Assembly: GCA_963721725.1 (NCBI GenBank)
Contig: CAVRLX010000016.1
Location: forward strand, 771,427-835,426
Source of the DNA: RI-153 sp963721725
GTDB lineage: Bacteria > Chloroflexota > Anaerolineae > Caldilineales > Caldilineaceae
Length of the DNA stretch: 64,000 nt
Reading direction: 5' to 3'
The translations under genes were made by a program, and so were the position numbers. The notes under the pieces are model-generated. The model ran no database searches, was not told where the DNA came from, and saw only the letters and a list, made by a program, of their open reading frames with translations. Below are positions 44,601 through 51,348 of the stretch, piece after piece; position 1 is the stretch's first letter; every line of letters begins with the position of its first letter.

Positions 44601-46566
44601 TGCCGTCGCCAAAGGCACTACTCTCCTTCAGGCGCGTTTCCAATAGATCCCAGTATTGCTCAAATGGATAGGATTCCCAGCGGCCAACCGATTCACTGTA
44701 GCGATAGGGAGACCAACTTAGGCTGGCAATGGTCACCACGGTCTGGACAGGCTGCCCACCAGGCGCAAAATCAATCGTCACGCCGCTGTTACTCGGCGTG
44801 GCGTATCCCTGCGTGCCCAGCACAATCGAGCGGAAGCTGTTTTCGCTGGCAAAGAGCAGCAGCGGCGCTTGGGCGCGGGGTGTACCGTTGTTCAAAAAGT
44901 GGCGATTGAGCAGATCGGGCACATAGCGGCTCATCACCTGGCCCATGTCCACATAGGTGGCGAGTTCGTCATCCAGTTTTTCCACGCGCAGTTTGTCGGC
45001 GGGGATGCCCCAGCGGTCGGTCTTGCTGGCCCCACTGTTGGCCGTCTTGTCAAAGGTGGTGTAGATCGTCTCCAACGTGACATCGCGCTGGCCGTCTTGG
45101 CCGCAGCCATCGCCGGGGTTGATGCGCACACAGTCCACACCCGTGACAAATTGCTCGTCCAGCCCACGGGCCAGATGCCAAAGATAGTCTTCCACCTCTG
45201 GGTTGCTGTCGCTGAGCGGATCTTCAAAGAGGATGTTCATGTCATAGTTGTGCTCTTCGCGCACCGAAAGCCCGGCCAGCAGCCAACTTTCGTCATAGAC
45301 ATGCGCCAGTTGTAGCCGGTTGGCATTGGCCCCACACCAGGCCGTCAGCCGCGCACTCTCGCCCTGCCCGCGCATAAAATCGTCGGGCGGGGTGGTGCAA
45401 TTGTCAGTCAACACCTGCACCCACCAGCTCATGCGCATCGGATGCTGCCAGTTTGCGTTGCTTGCAAAGTCAATCGTGTCATAGCGCATCGTGGTAGCAA
45501 AACCGCTGATGACACCCGTGCGCGGATCTTGGGCCATGCTGAGCGGAAGGTGGGCGATCAATGTGCCGGTGGCGTCTTTCTCCGAAATGGTGATCCCCAA
45601 TTCGCCCAAGGTGCGCTGATCAATCATCCGGGTCTCGCTGGGCGCGCCGTTGATCACATTGCCCAGCGGCGCGCAACTCAGGGTGCGGGTGCCCTGTTTG
45701 AGCAGCATCACATGGCCGCCATCGGCGATCTCCACCAAGTTAAAGCCAGTTAGCGCATTGGTGGTATTGGGCGGCAGAAAGACGGGTGATCCGCGCATGG
45801 CCCCCCGTTCCTGGCAGCTTCCCGCATAGAGTTCAACCCCATGCAGATCCGGGCTGGCCGCATTGGTCAGAAGCAGTTGGATCTGGCCTGGGCTGCTCTG
45901 TTTCAAATTGAGAGTGCCAAAGCGCTGGACTGAGCCGACAAAGGTCAGGGGCGCGTAGGTGGCGTCTTCTTTGACGATTTTGGGAATAGGCACACACTGG
46001 GTAGGCATCCCGCTGGCCTTCAACACAGCTACATGGCTGCCATCGCCGATGACGGCGAACTGGCCGTCATCATAGGTTGCTTCGCCGCCTTCGCTCAGGC
46101 TGGCCGCCGGGAAAACAGGCGCGGATAGATTTCCCTGGCAAGACGATTGATGGATCTCTAGGCTGTAATTGGTATAGTCCGCGTTTAATTTATTAACCTG
46201 GATTTTGAGCGCTTCTGGCTCGGCGGTGAAGCCCAGAATGTTGATCGGCTCCACCTGTTTGATGATCTGCACCACGGCCAGCAAGGGCGCGCTGGCAAAG
46301 GTGATAGTCTGGGCGGCGGTGGCGCGGGGCAGGGGCGCCCCCGTGGCGGGCATTTCAATCTCCAGCATGGGAACCAGCCGCATGTCCCCATAGCTTTGCG
46401 GATAGGGATTGGGCGCGGTCATGCCAGCGGGCAGCGGGTTGACGTCGGCAAAGGTGGTCTCCAGCCGCCGCTGAATCTGGCCCTCGGTGTCGCCCGTCGG
46501 CCAATCCAGCACGCTCTGTCCATAGCCGATGTGATTGGGGTCCACTGGCCGGATCTGGAAATCCAC
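35638..46566 (-). CDS. Giant exported multi-domain protein, main segment (LamG, TSP3, Thr/Pro-rich)
   Basis: 3,642 residues in this frame. In order: a beta-rich region (about 1-800); a cluster of hydrophobic helices (about 805-1000, for example GIALVVVAVGVGAAIKVGV and GLAGLILVQLINLAGLIASL); calcium-binding thrombospondin-type-3 repeats (about 1220-1360, DQDGDGLSDAREK, DSDNDGLVD, DSDGDGVSDGDE); and about six LamG/concanavalin-like domains (YTLSAWIKPANL, FTIAGWVRPTDG, FSLWVLAENL, FTVGAWIKPDGL, FTLAFWASLDNA). Ig-like domains (YLLHARATDNVGNQG) lie between, and then a Thr/Pro repeat linker (about 36480-35720). The likely N terminus is in the frame starting at 48407. Probably a cell-surface adhesin or sheath protein; role inferred from architecture. 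Confidence 0.85.
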   Translation of the reverse strand: MDFQIRPVDPNHIGYGQSVLDWPTGDTEGQIQRRLETTFADVNPLPAGMTAPNPYPQSYGDMRLVPMLEIEMPATGAPLPRATAAQTITFASAPLLAVVQIIKQVEPINILGFTAEPEALKIQVNKLNADYTNYSLEIHQSSCQGNLSAPVFPAASLSEGGEATYDDGQFAVIGDGSHVAVLKASGMPTQCVPIPKIVKEDATYAPLTFVGSVQRFGTLNLKQSSPGQIQLLLTNAASPDLHGVELYAGSCQERGAMRGSPVFLPPNTTNALTGFNLVEIADGGHVMLLKQGTRTLSCAPLGNVINGAPSETRMIDQRTLGELGITISEKDATGTLIAHLPLSMAQDPRTGVISGFATTMRYDTIDFASNANWQHPMRMSWWVQVLTDNCTTPPDDFMRGQGESARLTAWCGANANRLQLAHVYDESWLLAGLSVREEHNYDMNILFEDPLSDSNPEVEDYLWHLARGLDEQFVTGVDCVRINPGDGCGQDGQRDVTLETIYTTFDKTANSGASKTDRWGIPADKLRVEKLDDELATYVDMGQVMSRYVPDLLNRHFLNNGTPRAQAPLLLFASENSFRSIVLGTQGYATPSNSGVTIDFAPGGQPVQTVVTIASLSWSPYRYSESVGRWESYPFEQYWDLLETRLKESSAFGDGSDESSRVLGEGLRLLAKNYFTYLYGGRANLVQSDNTPLGLLDSNATLYVSRQERADDVDSVADVVDTVTGSADLMNVMLQPFVQNLVQQFAQRQFQLLALTNIKTTHVMQSILASGYANDNTTYRGLFRNILLGLRGNLNEEYIQSIKFSNRKLTFGVAGIALVVVAVGVGAAIKVGVEGQSAGTAQQVFTAIGTSIGVISLVVLANAARNASQGVAGLAAKVSVINQQLATTSKSAIYAGLAGLILVQLINLAGLIASLVSGGYSPGSLQANQLAAGALASAITGALMFALASTGVGAIVVTIIGLIDGLIFLICGFLSEEQNESIPGLFFCRGISGWITEVISFGIYAQNEITRINDPYRLNYLSFQPGLSDPAGGFLPNAGMAVDLTVRNTLALAHLPINLGITYWHQFSEETLRSARFAYDILAVQPGEDDAQLHENLSRGNGPDPWTLLPQNPESGKVAVYDDVRITKDNGLNLAGTPGLNQTVPAYLAEGYQVPVQECINTVVLNPLVPIPICWVRSRGDTSYNNLNLAFDVFPATLGNFYTLTAVSGQPGRYRQGWANSSTLDFPPLKDADGDGLAYDTDSDDTRWDQDGDGLSDAREKTRNTNPSQRDSDNDGLVDVAEALWKTDPNDPDSDGDGVSDGDEVQGWSIGYAESGGSALPSWTRADPLSRDSDGDGILDAREKVYGFNPNVPNDGRVLRYDATLHESKAPLLFTRFEEREGAATFTDSSGATVGNVAGCAVATCPIAGVEGRFGNAIHFNGVDQFLSIPANPAIGQLTTNYTLSAWIKPANLEGTQAVIQIGPGGPNGVGGLTFGLSDANLFLRLEGGGGTVVQPAPAAIVLNQWNHIMVESFFGTLYFSVNGRDAQGPASAKSPSLSPSIVIGAAQQPQTNTPPDDSTPVPLVQIEHFAGRIDEVLIQDRAPNNTSSIEALFAGRYNPNDAVLRPGQDVAYTSALENLLDARAISGQRQMRYPAPLTDAASATASFELAATQRTSFDDSFTVAPTAPSGFYTLTQSVEAAISIPTEDVWVDPASNQLFAWNGPYNFASASFLDSGNQQINLNSKSFTIAGWVRPTDGSSTRRGILGRNSGKTDAFPYLISEGQALKFGFGTGGSLTEVQANNGGNTNVLTLNQWNSIAVRYDLSGTFSTARSVTFFVNGQKLNSVATNATPNSSYRSFFIGRASNQATMTLSQFHLICEGDAGNVGEYDFIGNGVNLRHLVAEEGVHVLNITRNFQDTYSLTVCEDDDSVYNQCGNSDEFMGQLIFSTNQPAVPFTAAAFANPSGASGCDYDWGMAGWPDVGTLFYSVANDSIPFAGDLRGFEIHSAALADSAILNIAARSDTVAYFKFDEVGRATSFSERNGYHQLTCTGSSCPTAGVRGDQLNQLRFDGVDDRLSDESMAPVDRIAADIATNNQGYEISIALRPSLPQPVGQIQPIYTIYDTSNQIRMQFALEYISQGGLSGWVPRLIDNYQVKARNLTGGDCLNTVSDQFLPAYLTVRADTAARTLQVLNSNDPKCISLTNYTPDLPESTDRFVLGRELSSSLAYAGTLDNLHISRRPLNATEWAKQWLSTFTVKLAFDGLDAFGDFEGQLKPLVKGQSGQAMYFAANDHERLFMEPGLFVNESFLRPDLNGKPQEYTFSLWVLAENLTGYRPILFSTDGQTAWTHRIGLLDGKPRIQMRSTAGTEALVTANSAIAANTWQHIVFRRRVIGGVGKISIFINGSLVNLDGGSSSEATWNLTNTNQAFYVFGAEFPNQGWFNGRLDELSLTFGYPMTDQEVSELYNTMNAQMDERIETAVRVDADAPTAALQLDNTLYIADAPQMVHIATADNIRVSHAELGVDRGTGITWTGAAPDKNSSEGNTWIALFETAGEGEYLLHARATDNVGNQGAPSSGKTVYVDARPPSFTFNDTTSLIRPQASSSEAAIWYLGLQGTSLDPGITGTDQPGSGIASIKVTLFDKNAETATLFPPQAATIDPQTGAWSLDYKLNLANPTGVYTATAVAVDRVGNQSTATPIVLAIDTTAPKAQVTLLQSGAGPQARAANDTPFPAILNGQNVIRGTANEAPPDVVAQTQVAGVERVELSFEPLFTHGSPLRNQPLPASTLLYLPLDESRRTNSADQRFADVSPAAQAPLLCTHPVCPQAGAAGKLGQALTFDGVDDSLTLTNTATINGLTHDFTVGAWIKPDGLPGLGRIVSTARTHSTDGFGIGTYGSKLLMTTYGVQDYVSDADWLMPGVWQHVAMYLTAENDVEFYINGVLVETVPGDAPANADGDDRLLIGAGTEPGEAVTSQHFPGLIDEVVIISGRPSDADWQTLLGAAPTLHLPFDQPFIHPNTRMSNAAGLAVGDVAYLASNVPADRNLRATGVVGAGAIYVNESEGAILGGAASGVLPRANQPFTLAFWASLDNASASMGFWVGSFGNLSRLMMRASSLAAEFTDKPDLTVTTANLVGAWQHVAVTYDGSTRVLYLNGAEIGRDTIDPNALTAGIGLFAAGGTGLLDDLRVYRYALSAHELKALAESGWLLADTQTARSTTEEVTWSLPVPEGLEGFYEIKTRGTDTLGNVDEQPEQIVTWRGTVDSLAPRLLSFTSTLAENGITFNLAVEDFALAVNSVTMPSACGSSNITTSTEQYRSPWYLSFAGQTGSSGEAAEVDSRVFQLTLQCEADFARTNDSFRVCDLAGNCTTATYTGPDVGTPPTVTPTVTPTGTATGTATPTATVTPSATKTSTATSTVASTATPTPTHTGTAQPTSTLTATHTGTAQPTSTPTATHTGTVPPTATPTKTGTPTAMHTGTPTVTPTKTNVPTLTATRTQTAQATATSTPTPTSTATQTASPVPTATLTHTPTPTDTATATTTATHTLTATPIPTGTTTPTHIATPSHTPTSTATQTATLVPTATLTSTPTLTPTGTATPTPTATATLTPSPTMTHTITPIPTATGTPSSVPTAQQQHIRQRPQSCPPGRQPPPWTARRSVE

Positions 46567-46601
46567 AAAAATCGCTTTGTCCGGGTACAGATTAGAGAGG
46601 C

Positions 46602-48407
46602 TCAGTTGAAAGGGATTGGCTTTGGTAAAGGGCGCGCCCCCCCCATCACCAGGTTGGGCGAGAGATCAAAGCTGCCGTAGAAGCCGTCGCCGTCGTTGTC
46701 GATCTCAAAGACATCGAGTTCGGCTGTGCCACCGCTGTTGATACAGTTGCCAGCCGGACATTCAGTGCCGTCCAAAATGCCGTCGCCGTCGGTATCCGGG
46801 TTGACGGGATCCGTGTAGCGGGTTTCGCTGCCAGCGCTGAAGCCCTGCACTTCGATCTTGTCCAGCAGGCCATCGCCGTCGCTGTCACTCCCATTCGGTG
46901 ATGTGCCCAGGCGCAGCATCTCTTGGGCATCGGTGAGGCCGTCGCCATCTGTGTCCAGCACCAGCGGGTTGGGGCATTCCACATCGTAACTATTCTTGCC
47001 GGTGAGTTTGCCCGCCACGGTCCCCAGCGTCACATCGGCACAGAGGCCGGCTTCCTGTCCATCCAGCAGACCATCACCATCGGTATCTTTGACGCTGGGG
47101 TTTGTCCCCCAGGCCGATTCCAACGCATCGGAGAGACCGTCTTTATCGGCGTCGGGGCCAGCGATGAGGGCTTGCGGCTCGTCCAGCGCGGCCCGGCTGT
47201 ACAGCCCCGGTTCCGAGACGGAGGCAGCCTCATCCCCCAGTGGATTCTGACGGGTGTTGAATCCTGGCGTGGGGGAAGGCATTGGGCGCTGGGCCGGTGC
47301 GGATTGGGCCGGGGCGGGGCTGGCAGATGCCAGATCAATGGGCAGGGGCGCGGCTTTGCCGATCTCAACGATGATCATCACAAAGAGCAGCGCCCCAGAG
47401 ACAGCCATCTGGCGGCGACGTGTGGGCAGGCGGCTCAGCCAGAAGACAGCGACACCAAGCAGCAGGGTAAAGGCCAGCCCGATGGCAATTTGGCCCAAAT
47501 CCAGCGCCTGCGCCAGACCATACCCAACCAATCGCAGCCGGTTGCCCAGCGCCGAGCCGTCCAGCCGCGCCCGGTCAAAGCTGGTGAAGTCGGTCTGCAC
47601 ACTGACCAGCACGCGCTCGCCGTTCTGTTGCTGCGGAAATTCGATCTCCACTTTCATGCGCTGAGGCAGGCCATCGGCGTCCAGCCAGGCTTCGCCAATG
47701 CCCACCATCTGGCGGAAGCTGTGGCCCAGGCCGAGGGTGACACCAGGCGGCAACTCACCCTTGCGCCGCATTTCGGCTTCCAACTGGGCGGTGATCAGCG
47801 CGGACAGGGCATCGCCATCCACTATAAATTGATAGCGGTGGCTGAGGAGCATCTCGCCAAAGGGAGCCAAATCGCGGCGTTCGATCCCCAGATCGGTGAC
47901 GCGGCGCGCCGCCAGCAGATAGGACGCCACATCGCCGCCGGGCGCAAAGGAATCGGTAAAATCGTCCAGCGCTTGCCACTCGCCATCAGGCAGACGACCC
48001 TGGGCCTTGCCCGCCTCAATGCGGATCTCAAGCGCGCGCGCAGGGTCAAAGGCTGTGGCTTGATTCTCCCACAGGGCAAGTTGGAGCGTATCGGCGCGGC
48101 GGTCGATCTCCCCCTGTACGGTCAGATGATCGGTTCGCACCGTCTGGCCCACGTTGGCAAGCCGCGGCGCAGGGATCGTCTTTTGCGTCACCTGGCTGGT
48201 AAACGTGTAGCGACCGGCGCGCTCAGCCAGGGTCCAGGCATCTTGCAGGGTCTGCTCGTGGGGCCGGAGCTGTGCCCTGACAATGCCCGTAGTTAGCAGG
48301 CTTAACAAAACAAGCAGGGTGATAACCCACTCTGGCCGAAATCGGCGCTGTGTGGAAAGCGGGCGAATCTGGCGGCGTAAGCATGGCAAGAAGGGAGAGG
48401 TCTGCAT
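46602..48407 (-). CDS. Giant exported protein, N-terminal segment (signal, two membrane spans, TSP3 repeats)
   Basis: 601 residues opening with a basic head and a signal or anchor (VITLLVLLSLLTTGIVRA, about 29-46). A globular domain follows, then two further spans around residues 300-350 (IAIGLAFTLLLGVAVFWL; MAVSGALLFVMIIVEIG), then DxDxDG repeats (DADKDGLSDALES, DTDGDGLLDGQE, DTDGDGLTDAQEM, DSDGDGLLDKIE). GGAG precedes the ATG. The frame fails in an 8-C run at 46637-46644: one more C lets MGG continue as APFTKANPFQLSLSNLYPD into the main segment. The whole protein would have about 4,380 residues. A real phase-variable tract is possible, but the many other indels here make an assembly error likelier. 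Confidence 0.82.
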   Translation of the reverse strand: MQTSPFLPCLRRQIRPLSTQRRFRPEWVITLLVLLSLLTTGIVRAQLRPHEQTLQDAWTLAERAGRYTFTSQVTQKTIPAPRLANVGQTVRTDHLTVQGEIDRRADTLQLALWENQATAFDPARALEIRIEAGKAQGRLPDGEWQALDDFTDSFAPGGDVASYLLAARRVTDLGIERRDLAPFGEMLLSHRYQFIVDGDALSALITAQLEAEMRRKGELPPGVTLGLGHSFRQMVGIGEAWLDADGLPQRMKVEIEFPQQQNGERVLVSVQTDFTSFDRARLDGSALGNRLRLVGYGLAQALDLGQIAIGLAFTLLLGVAVFWLSRLPTRRRQMAVSGALLFVMIIVEIGKAAPLPIDLASASPAPAQSAPAQRPMPSPTPGFNTRQNPLGDEAASVSEPGLYSRAALDEPQALIAGPDADKDGLSDALESAWGTNPSVKDTDGDGLLDGQEAGLCADVTLGTVAGKLTGKNSYDVECPNPLVLDTDGDGLTDAQEMLRLGTSPNGSDSDGDGLLDKIEVQGFSAGSETRYTDPVNPDTDGDGILDGTECPAGNCINSGGTAELDVFEIDNDGDGFYGSFDLSPNLVMGGARPLPKPIPFN

Positions 48408-48595
48408 AACACTCCTTTACACAAACCCATGGGCATAGATGCCCATTGATTGGGGACATGAGGGTTAACGTGGAGACTGGTGTTCGCCGCAGCGTTGATC
48501 AGCGAACACGAGTGAGCATAGCGGAACAACGTAGCGAAAACGTAGCGAGTAAAGCGCAGGGGTGAAACAGATGATTCTTTTGTCGTAACTATCTT

Positions 48596-48659
48596 GGTGC
48601 GACGCACTCGCCCGGGGGAGAAAAGTTGCGAAAAGTGTGTGTGGCGAGTGCGCCGCACC
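48596..48659. repeat. GGTGCGACGCACTCGCC inverted repeat, second full copy
   Basis: Arms 48596-48612 and 48643-48659 are complementary with one mismatch, around 30 bases, in the 307-base purN-giant-gene spacer (48408-48714). The same design as 16793-16856. The spacer also has a small TGTTCGC/GCGAACA repeat (48481-48510) and nothing else recognisable. Confidence 0.75.
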
Positions 48660-48714
48660 CTAGACCTGTATCTTTACCTTTTGTCTGTTAGTCGTCTCTG
48701 GAGAGATAAAACGG

Positions 48715-49311
48715 CTAACCCATAACCAAGCGTTGCAAGGTCTCCACCAGCAATGGATGTTCGAAGGTGTGCATACGCGCCGCCAGACTTTCGGGCGTAT
48801 CGTCGGGCAAGATCGGCACGGTGGTGGTTGCCAACACAGGCCCTTCGTCCACGCGTTCGTCGGGGACAAGATGGATCATGAGGCCAGTGTGGGTGATCTC
48901 GCCGCGCTGGAAGGCAGCCAGGGCATCGGGAATGGCGTGTGCGCCGGGGAACTGGCCGGGCAACGCAGGGTGCAGATTGACCACGCGCGCCGGGAAATGT
49001 TCTAAAAAGGCGTTGCTGAGGATGTGCATCCAGCCCGCCAGCACAACCCAATCAGGCTGCTGCTGGCGGACGATGGCGGCGAGATCCGCGTCATAGGCGT
49101 GGCGGTCGCTCCCTATTTCGCGATAGGGCTTGAATGCGTGATAGTGGGTGGGAATGCCAGCTTTGGCGGCGCGCACCAGCCCAAAGGCATCTTTGCGGTT
49201 GGAAATGACCAATCCGATTTCCGCATCCAATTGCCCGCGGGCGATGGCGTCGATAATGGCCTGCAAATTCGAGCCGTTGCCGGAAATCAGCACAACAAGG
49301 CGTGTGCTCAT
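48715..49311 (-). CDS. purN: Phosphoribosylglycinamide formyltransferase PurN
   Basis: A 198-residue enzyme of purine synthesis that transfers the formyl group of 10-formyl-THF to GAR. Seen: VVLISGNGSNLQAIIDAI (phosphate loop), WVVLAGWMHILSNAFLEHFP, the catalytic NLHPALPGQFPGAHA region with its His, the THTGLMIHLVPDERVDEGP segment with His and Asp, and VLATTTVPILPDD. The start at 49311 (MSTRLVVLISG) overlaps the GH5 stop as ATGA; the frame is open further but unconserved. Confidence 0.93.
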   Translation of the reverse strand: MSTRLVVLISGNGSNLQAIIDAIARGQLDAEIGLVISNRKDAFGLVRAAKAGIPTHYHAFKPYREIGSDRHAYDADLAAIVRQQQPDWVVLAGWMHILSNAFLEHFPARVVNLHPALPGQFPGAHAIPDALAAFQRGEITHTGLMIHLVPDERVDEGPVLATTTVPILPDDTPESLAARMHTFEHPLLVETLQRLVMG

Positions 49312-50339
49312 TTCGACTCCTGGGGAATGAGCGCCGTTAGCAACTCGGCCCGCCATTGCTGGCGCGTACGATCATAGACGCCAAAGCCCGCCCCAAACTC
49401 CCAATAGGCCCAACTCATGCCCAGGGCCTCGGCTTGGCGGGCCATGGACTCTGTCCAGCGCACGCGCGAAGCCATGTCTGCCTTGCTATAGGCCCCAAAT
49501 TCGCCCAAATAGAGCGGGCGGTTGTGGGCTTCGGCCCAGCGCACAGCGTATTCCAGATCCTTGTCAAGGGCGGCTTTTTGGTCGGCGCTTCCCGTCCAAT
49601 CTGTGCCCAGCCAGCGGTTGCTGCCGTCCACCCATTCCGCGCCTTGGTGGGTAAAATTAAAGGGCTGGTAATCGTGGATCGTGACAATCAAGTGGCGGTC
49701 ATCGGCGGGTAGATCTAATTGCGAAAGTGCATAGATGCCATACCAATCGACGGGACCAACCACAAGGGTGCGCGTGGGGTTACTCTGGCGAATGGTGGCA
49801 ATCGTGGCGGCCAGCAGTGGATTCCAGCGGGCGGCAGTCAAGCGGTCGTGGGGTTCGTTGAGCGGTTCAAAGAGCAACGTGGCCGGGTAGTCTTGGTAAT
49901 GGCGTGCGATCTGCGTCCACAGTGCCACAAAGCGCTCTCCATGTTCCGTCGGATCGGCGGCCAGTTCGTCATAATGGTGCATGTTGATGACCACACGCAG
50001 ATCGTGGGCCAATGCACGCTCGATCACCTGATCAATGCGCGCGAAAAACTGGGGCGCAATCGTATAGGGCGGTTCAGCCGCTGCATGGGCACTCCAGCGG
50101 ATGGGAACGCGCACATGATCAAAGCCGGCTTCGGCAATCGTTGGGAAAAAACTATCGGCGATGACCATGCCCCATTCGCCTTCGCGCGGGGCTTCCAGGG
50201 CATTGCCCAGATTGACGCCTCGCCCCAACGCCTGGTTTTGCACGAAGGCATCGGCGGCCACTGCTTCCGGCAGCGCGTTACAGTGGAAGAAGCCCAGGGC
50301 GCAGATCAGCGCCAATATCCTCTGTAGAAAAAAGTCCAT
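49308..50339 (-). CDS. Secreted glycoside hydrolase family 5 cellulase-like enzyme
   Basis: 343 residues with a short signal peptide (LQRILALICALGFFHCNAL, cleavage near VAA-DA). GH5 pattern: GRGVNLGNALEAPREGEWG, FDHVRVPIRWSAH, VVINMHHYDEL, LLFEPLNEPHDRL (acid/base Glu), TIHDYQPFNFTHQG and LYLGEFGAYSK (nucleophile Glu), WAYWEFGAGFGVYD. Both catalytic residues and the HH motif are intact, so endo-beta-glucanase-like activity outside the cell is expected. It is wedged between purM and purN, overlapping purN by 4 bases and ending 1 base after purM, an odd partner for purine enzymes. Confidence 0.92.
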   Translation of the reverse strand: MDFFLQRILALICALGFFHCNALPEAVAADAFVQNQALGRGVNLGNALEAPREGEWGMVIADSFFPTIAEAGFDHVRVPIRWSAHAAAEPPYTIAPQFFARIDQVIERALAHDLRVVINMHHYDELAADPTEHGERFVALWTQIARHYQDYPATLLFEPLNEPHDRLTAARWNPLLAATIATIRQSNPTRTLVVGPVDWYGIYALSQLDLPADDRHLIVTIHDYQPFNFTHQGAEWVDGSNRWLGTDWTGSADQKAALDKDLEYAVRWAEAHNRPLYLGEFGAYSKADMASRVRWTESMARQAEALGMSWAYWEFGAGFGVYDRTRQQWRAELLTALIPQESK

Positions 50340-50340
50340 G

Positions 50341-51348
50341 CTAGACGATCCTTACCTGTGATCTGCTTGGATCATGCGCGGTTAATCTCCCTATCACCGT
50401 GCTGTTTGGCAGCGTCTGCGCCATGAAACCGGCATCGGCAGGGGCGATCACCAGCACCATGCCAATCCCCATGTTAAAGACCCGGTACGCCTCGTCGCCC
50501 ATGTCGCTCCATTCGACCAGTGCTTGAAAGAGCGGCGGCACTTGCCAACGTTCCCGCTCAATGGATGCGGCCAAATGATCCGGCAGCACACGGGGGATGT
50601 TGTCCACAAAGCCACCGCCGGTAATATGTGCCATGCCTTTGATGCGAATGCCCGCCCTTTGCAACTGCTCAATTTCGGCCAAATAGCAGCGGTGAGGAGC
50701 CAGCAGCGCCTCGATCAGGGTAGTGTCGCCTATGGGCTGCGCCAAATCCCGTCCCTCGATCAGACGCCGGATCAGCGAATAGCCGTTGGTGTGGGGGCCA
50801 CTGCTGGGCAGGCCGACCAGCAGATCGCCCGCCGTCATCTCTGCCGGGCGCGGCAAAAGCGCCGCCCGATCCACCAATCCCACAATCGTCCCTGCCACGT
50901 CGAACGCACCCTCGGCATAGACACCGGGCATTTCGGCAGTTTCGCCGCCCAGCAACGCGCACCCCAACGCAGCGCATGCCTCGGCGATCCCAGTCACCGT
51001 GGCAGCCACGGCTTCTGGCACAAGCTTGGACGTGGCGATATAGTCGAGGAAAAAGAGCGGGCGCGCGCCCTGCACCAAAATGTCATTGACACAGTGGTTG
51101 ACAATATCGTGGCCGATGCCGCCCCAGCGCCCCACCTGCGCCGCCAGTTTCACCTTCGTGCCCACGCCATCGGTGGATGCCACCAAGACGGGCTGTGCGG
51201 GCAGATTTTCCAGCGCGAAGAGACCGCCAAAGCTGCCCACATCGGCCAGCACTTGCGGCGTATAGGTCTTGCGAATGGCAGATTTCATTAAATCAACGGC
51301 ACGCGTGGCGGCGTCAATATCCACACCTGCCGCAGTATACTGCGACAT
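50341..51348 (-). CDS. purM: Phosphoribosylformylglycinamidine cyclo-ligase PurM (AIR synthetase)
   Basis: 335 residues, the standard length. Seen: the ATP/substrate motifs LVASTDGVGTKVKLAAQVGR, HDIVNHCVNDILVQGARPLF, FLDYIATSKL, LLGGETAEMPGVYAEGAFDV, DLLVGLPSSGPHTNGYSLIR and the C-terminal AHITGGGFVDNIPRVLP. It makes aminoimidazole ribonucleotide, the fifth step of purine synthesis. Its ATG overlaps the stop of the MBL-fold gene (TAATG), so it is translationally coupled to a non-purine gene. Confidence 0.95.
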   Translation of the reverse strand: MSQYTAAGVDIDAATRAVDLMKSAIRKTYTPQVLADVGSFGGLFALENLPAQPVLVASTDGVGTKVKLAAQVGRWGGIGHDIVNHCVNDILVQGARPLFFLDYIATSKLVPEAVAATVTGIAEACAALGCALLGGETAEMPGVYAEGAFDVAGTIVGLVDRAALLPRPAEMTAGDLLVGLPSSGPHTNGYSLIRRLIEGRDLAQPIGDTTLIEALLAPHRCYLAEIEQLQRAGIRIKGMAHITGGGFVDNIPRVLPDHLAASIERERWQVPPLFQALVEWSDMGDEAYRVFNMGIGMVLVIAPADAGFMAQTLPNSTVIGRLTAHDPSRSQVRIV

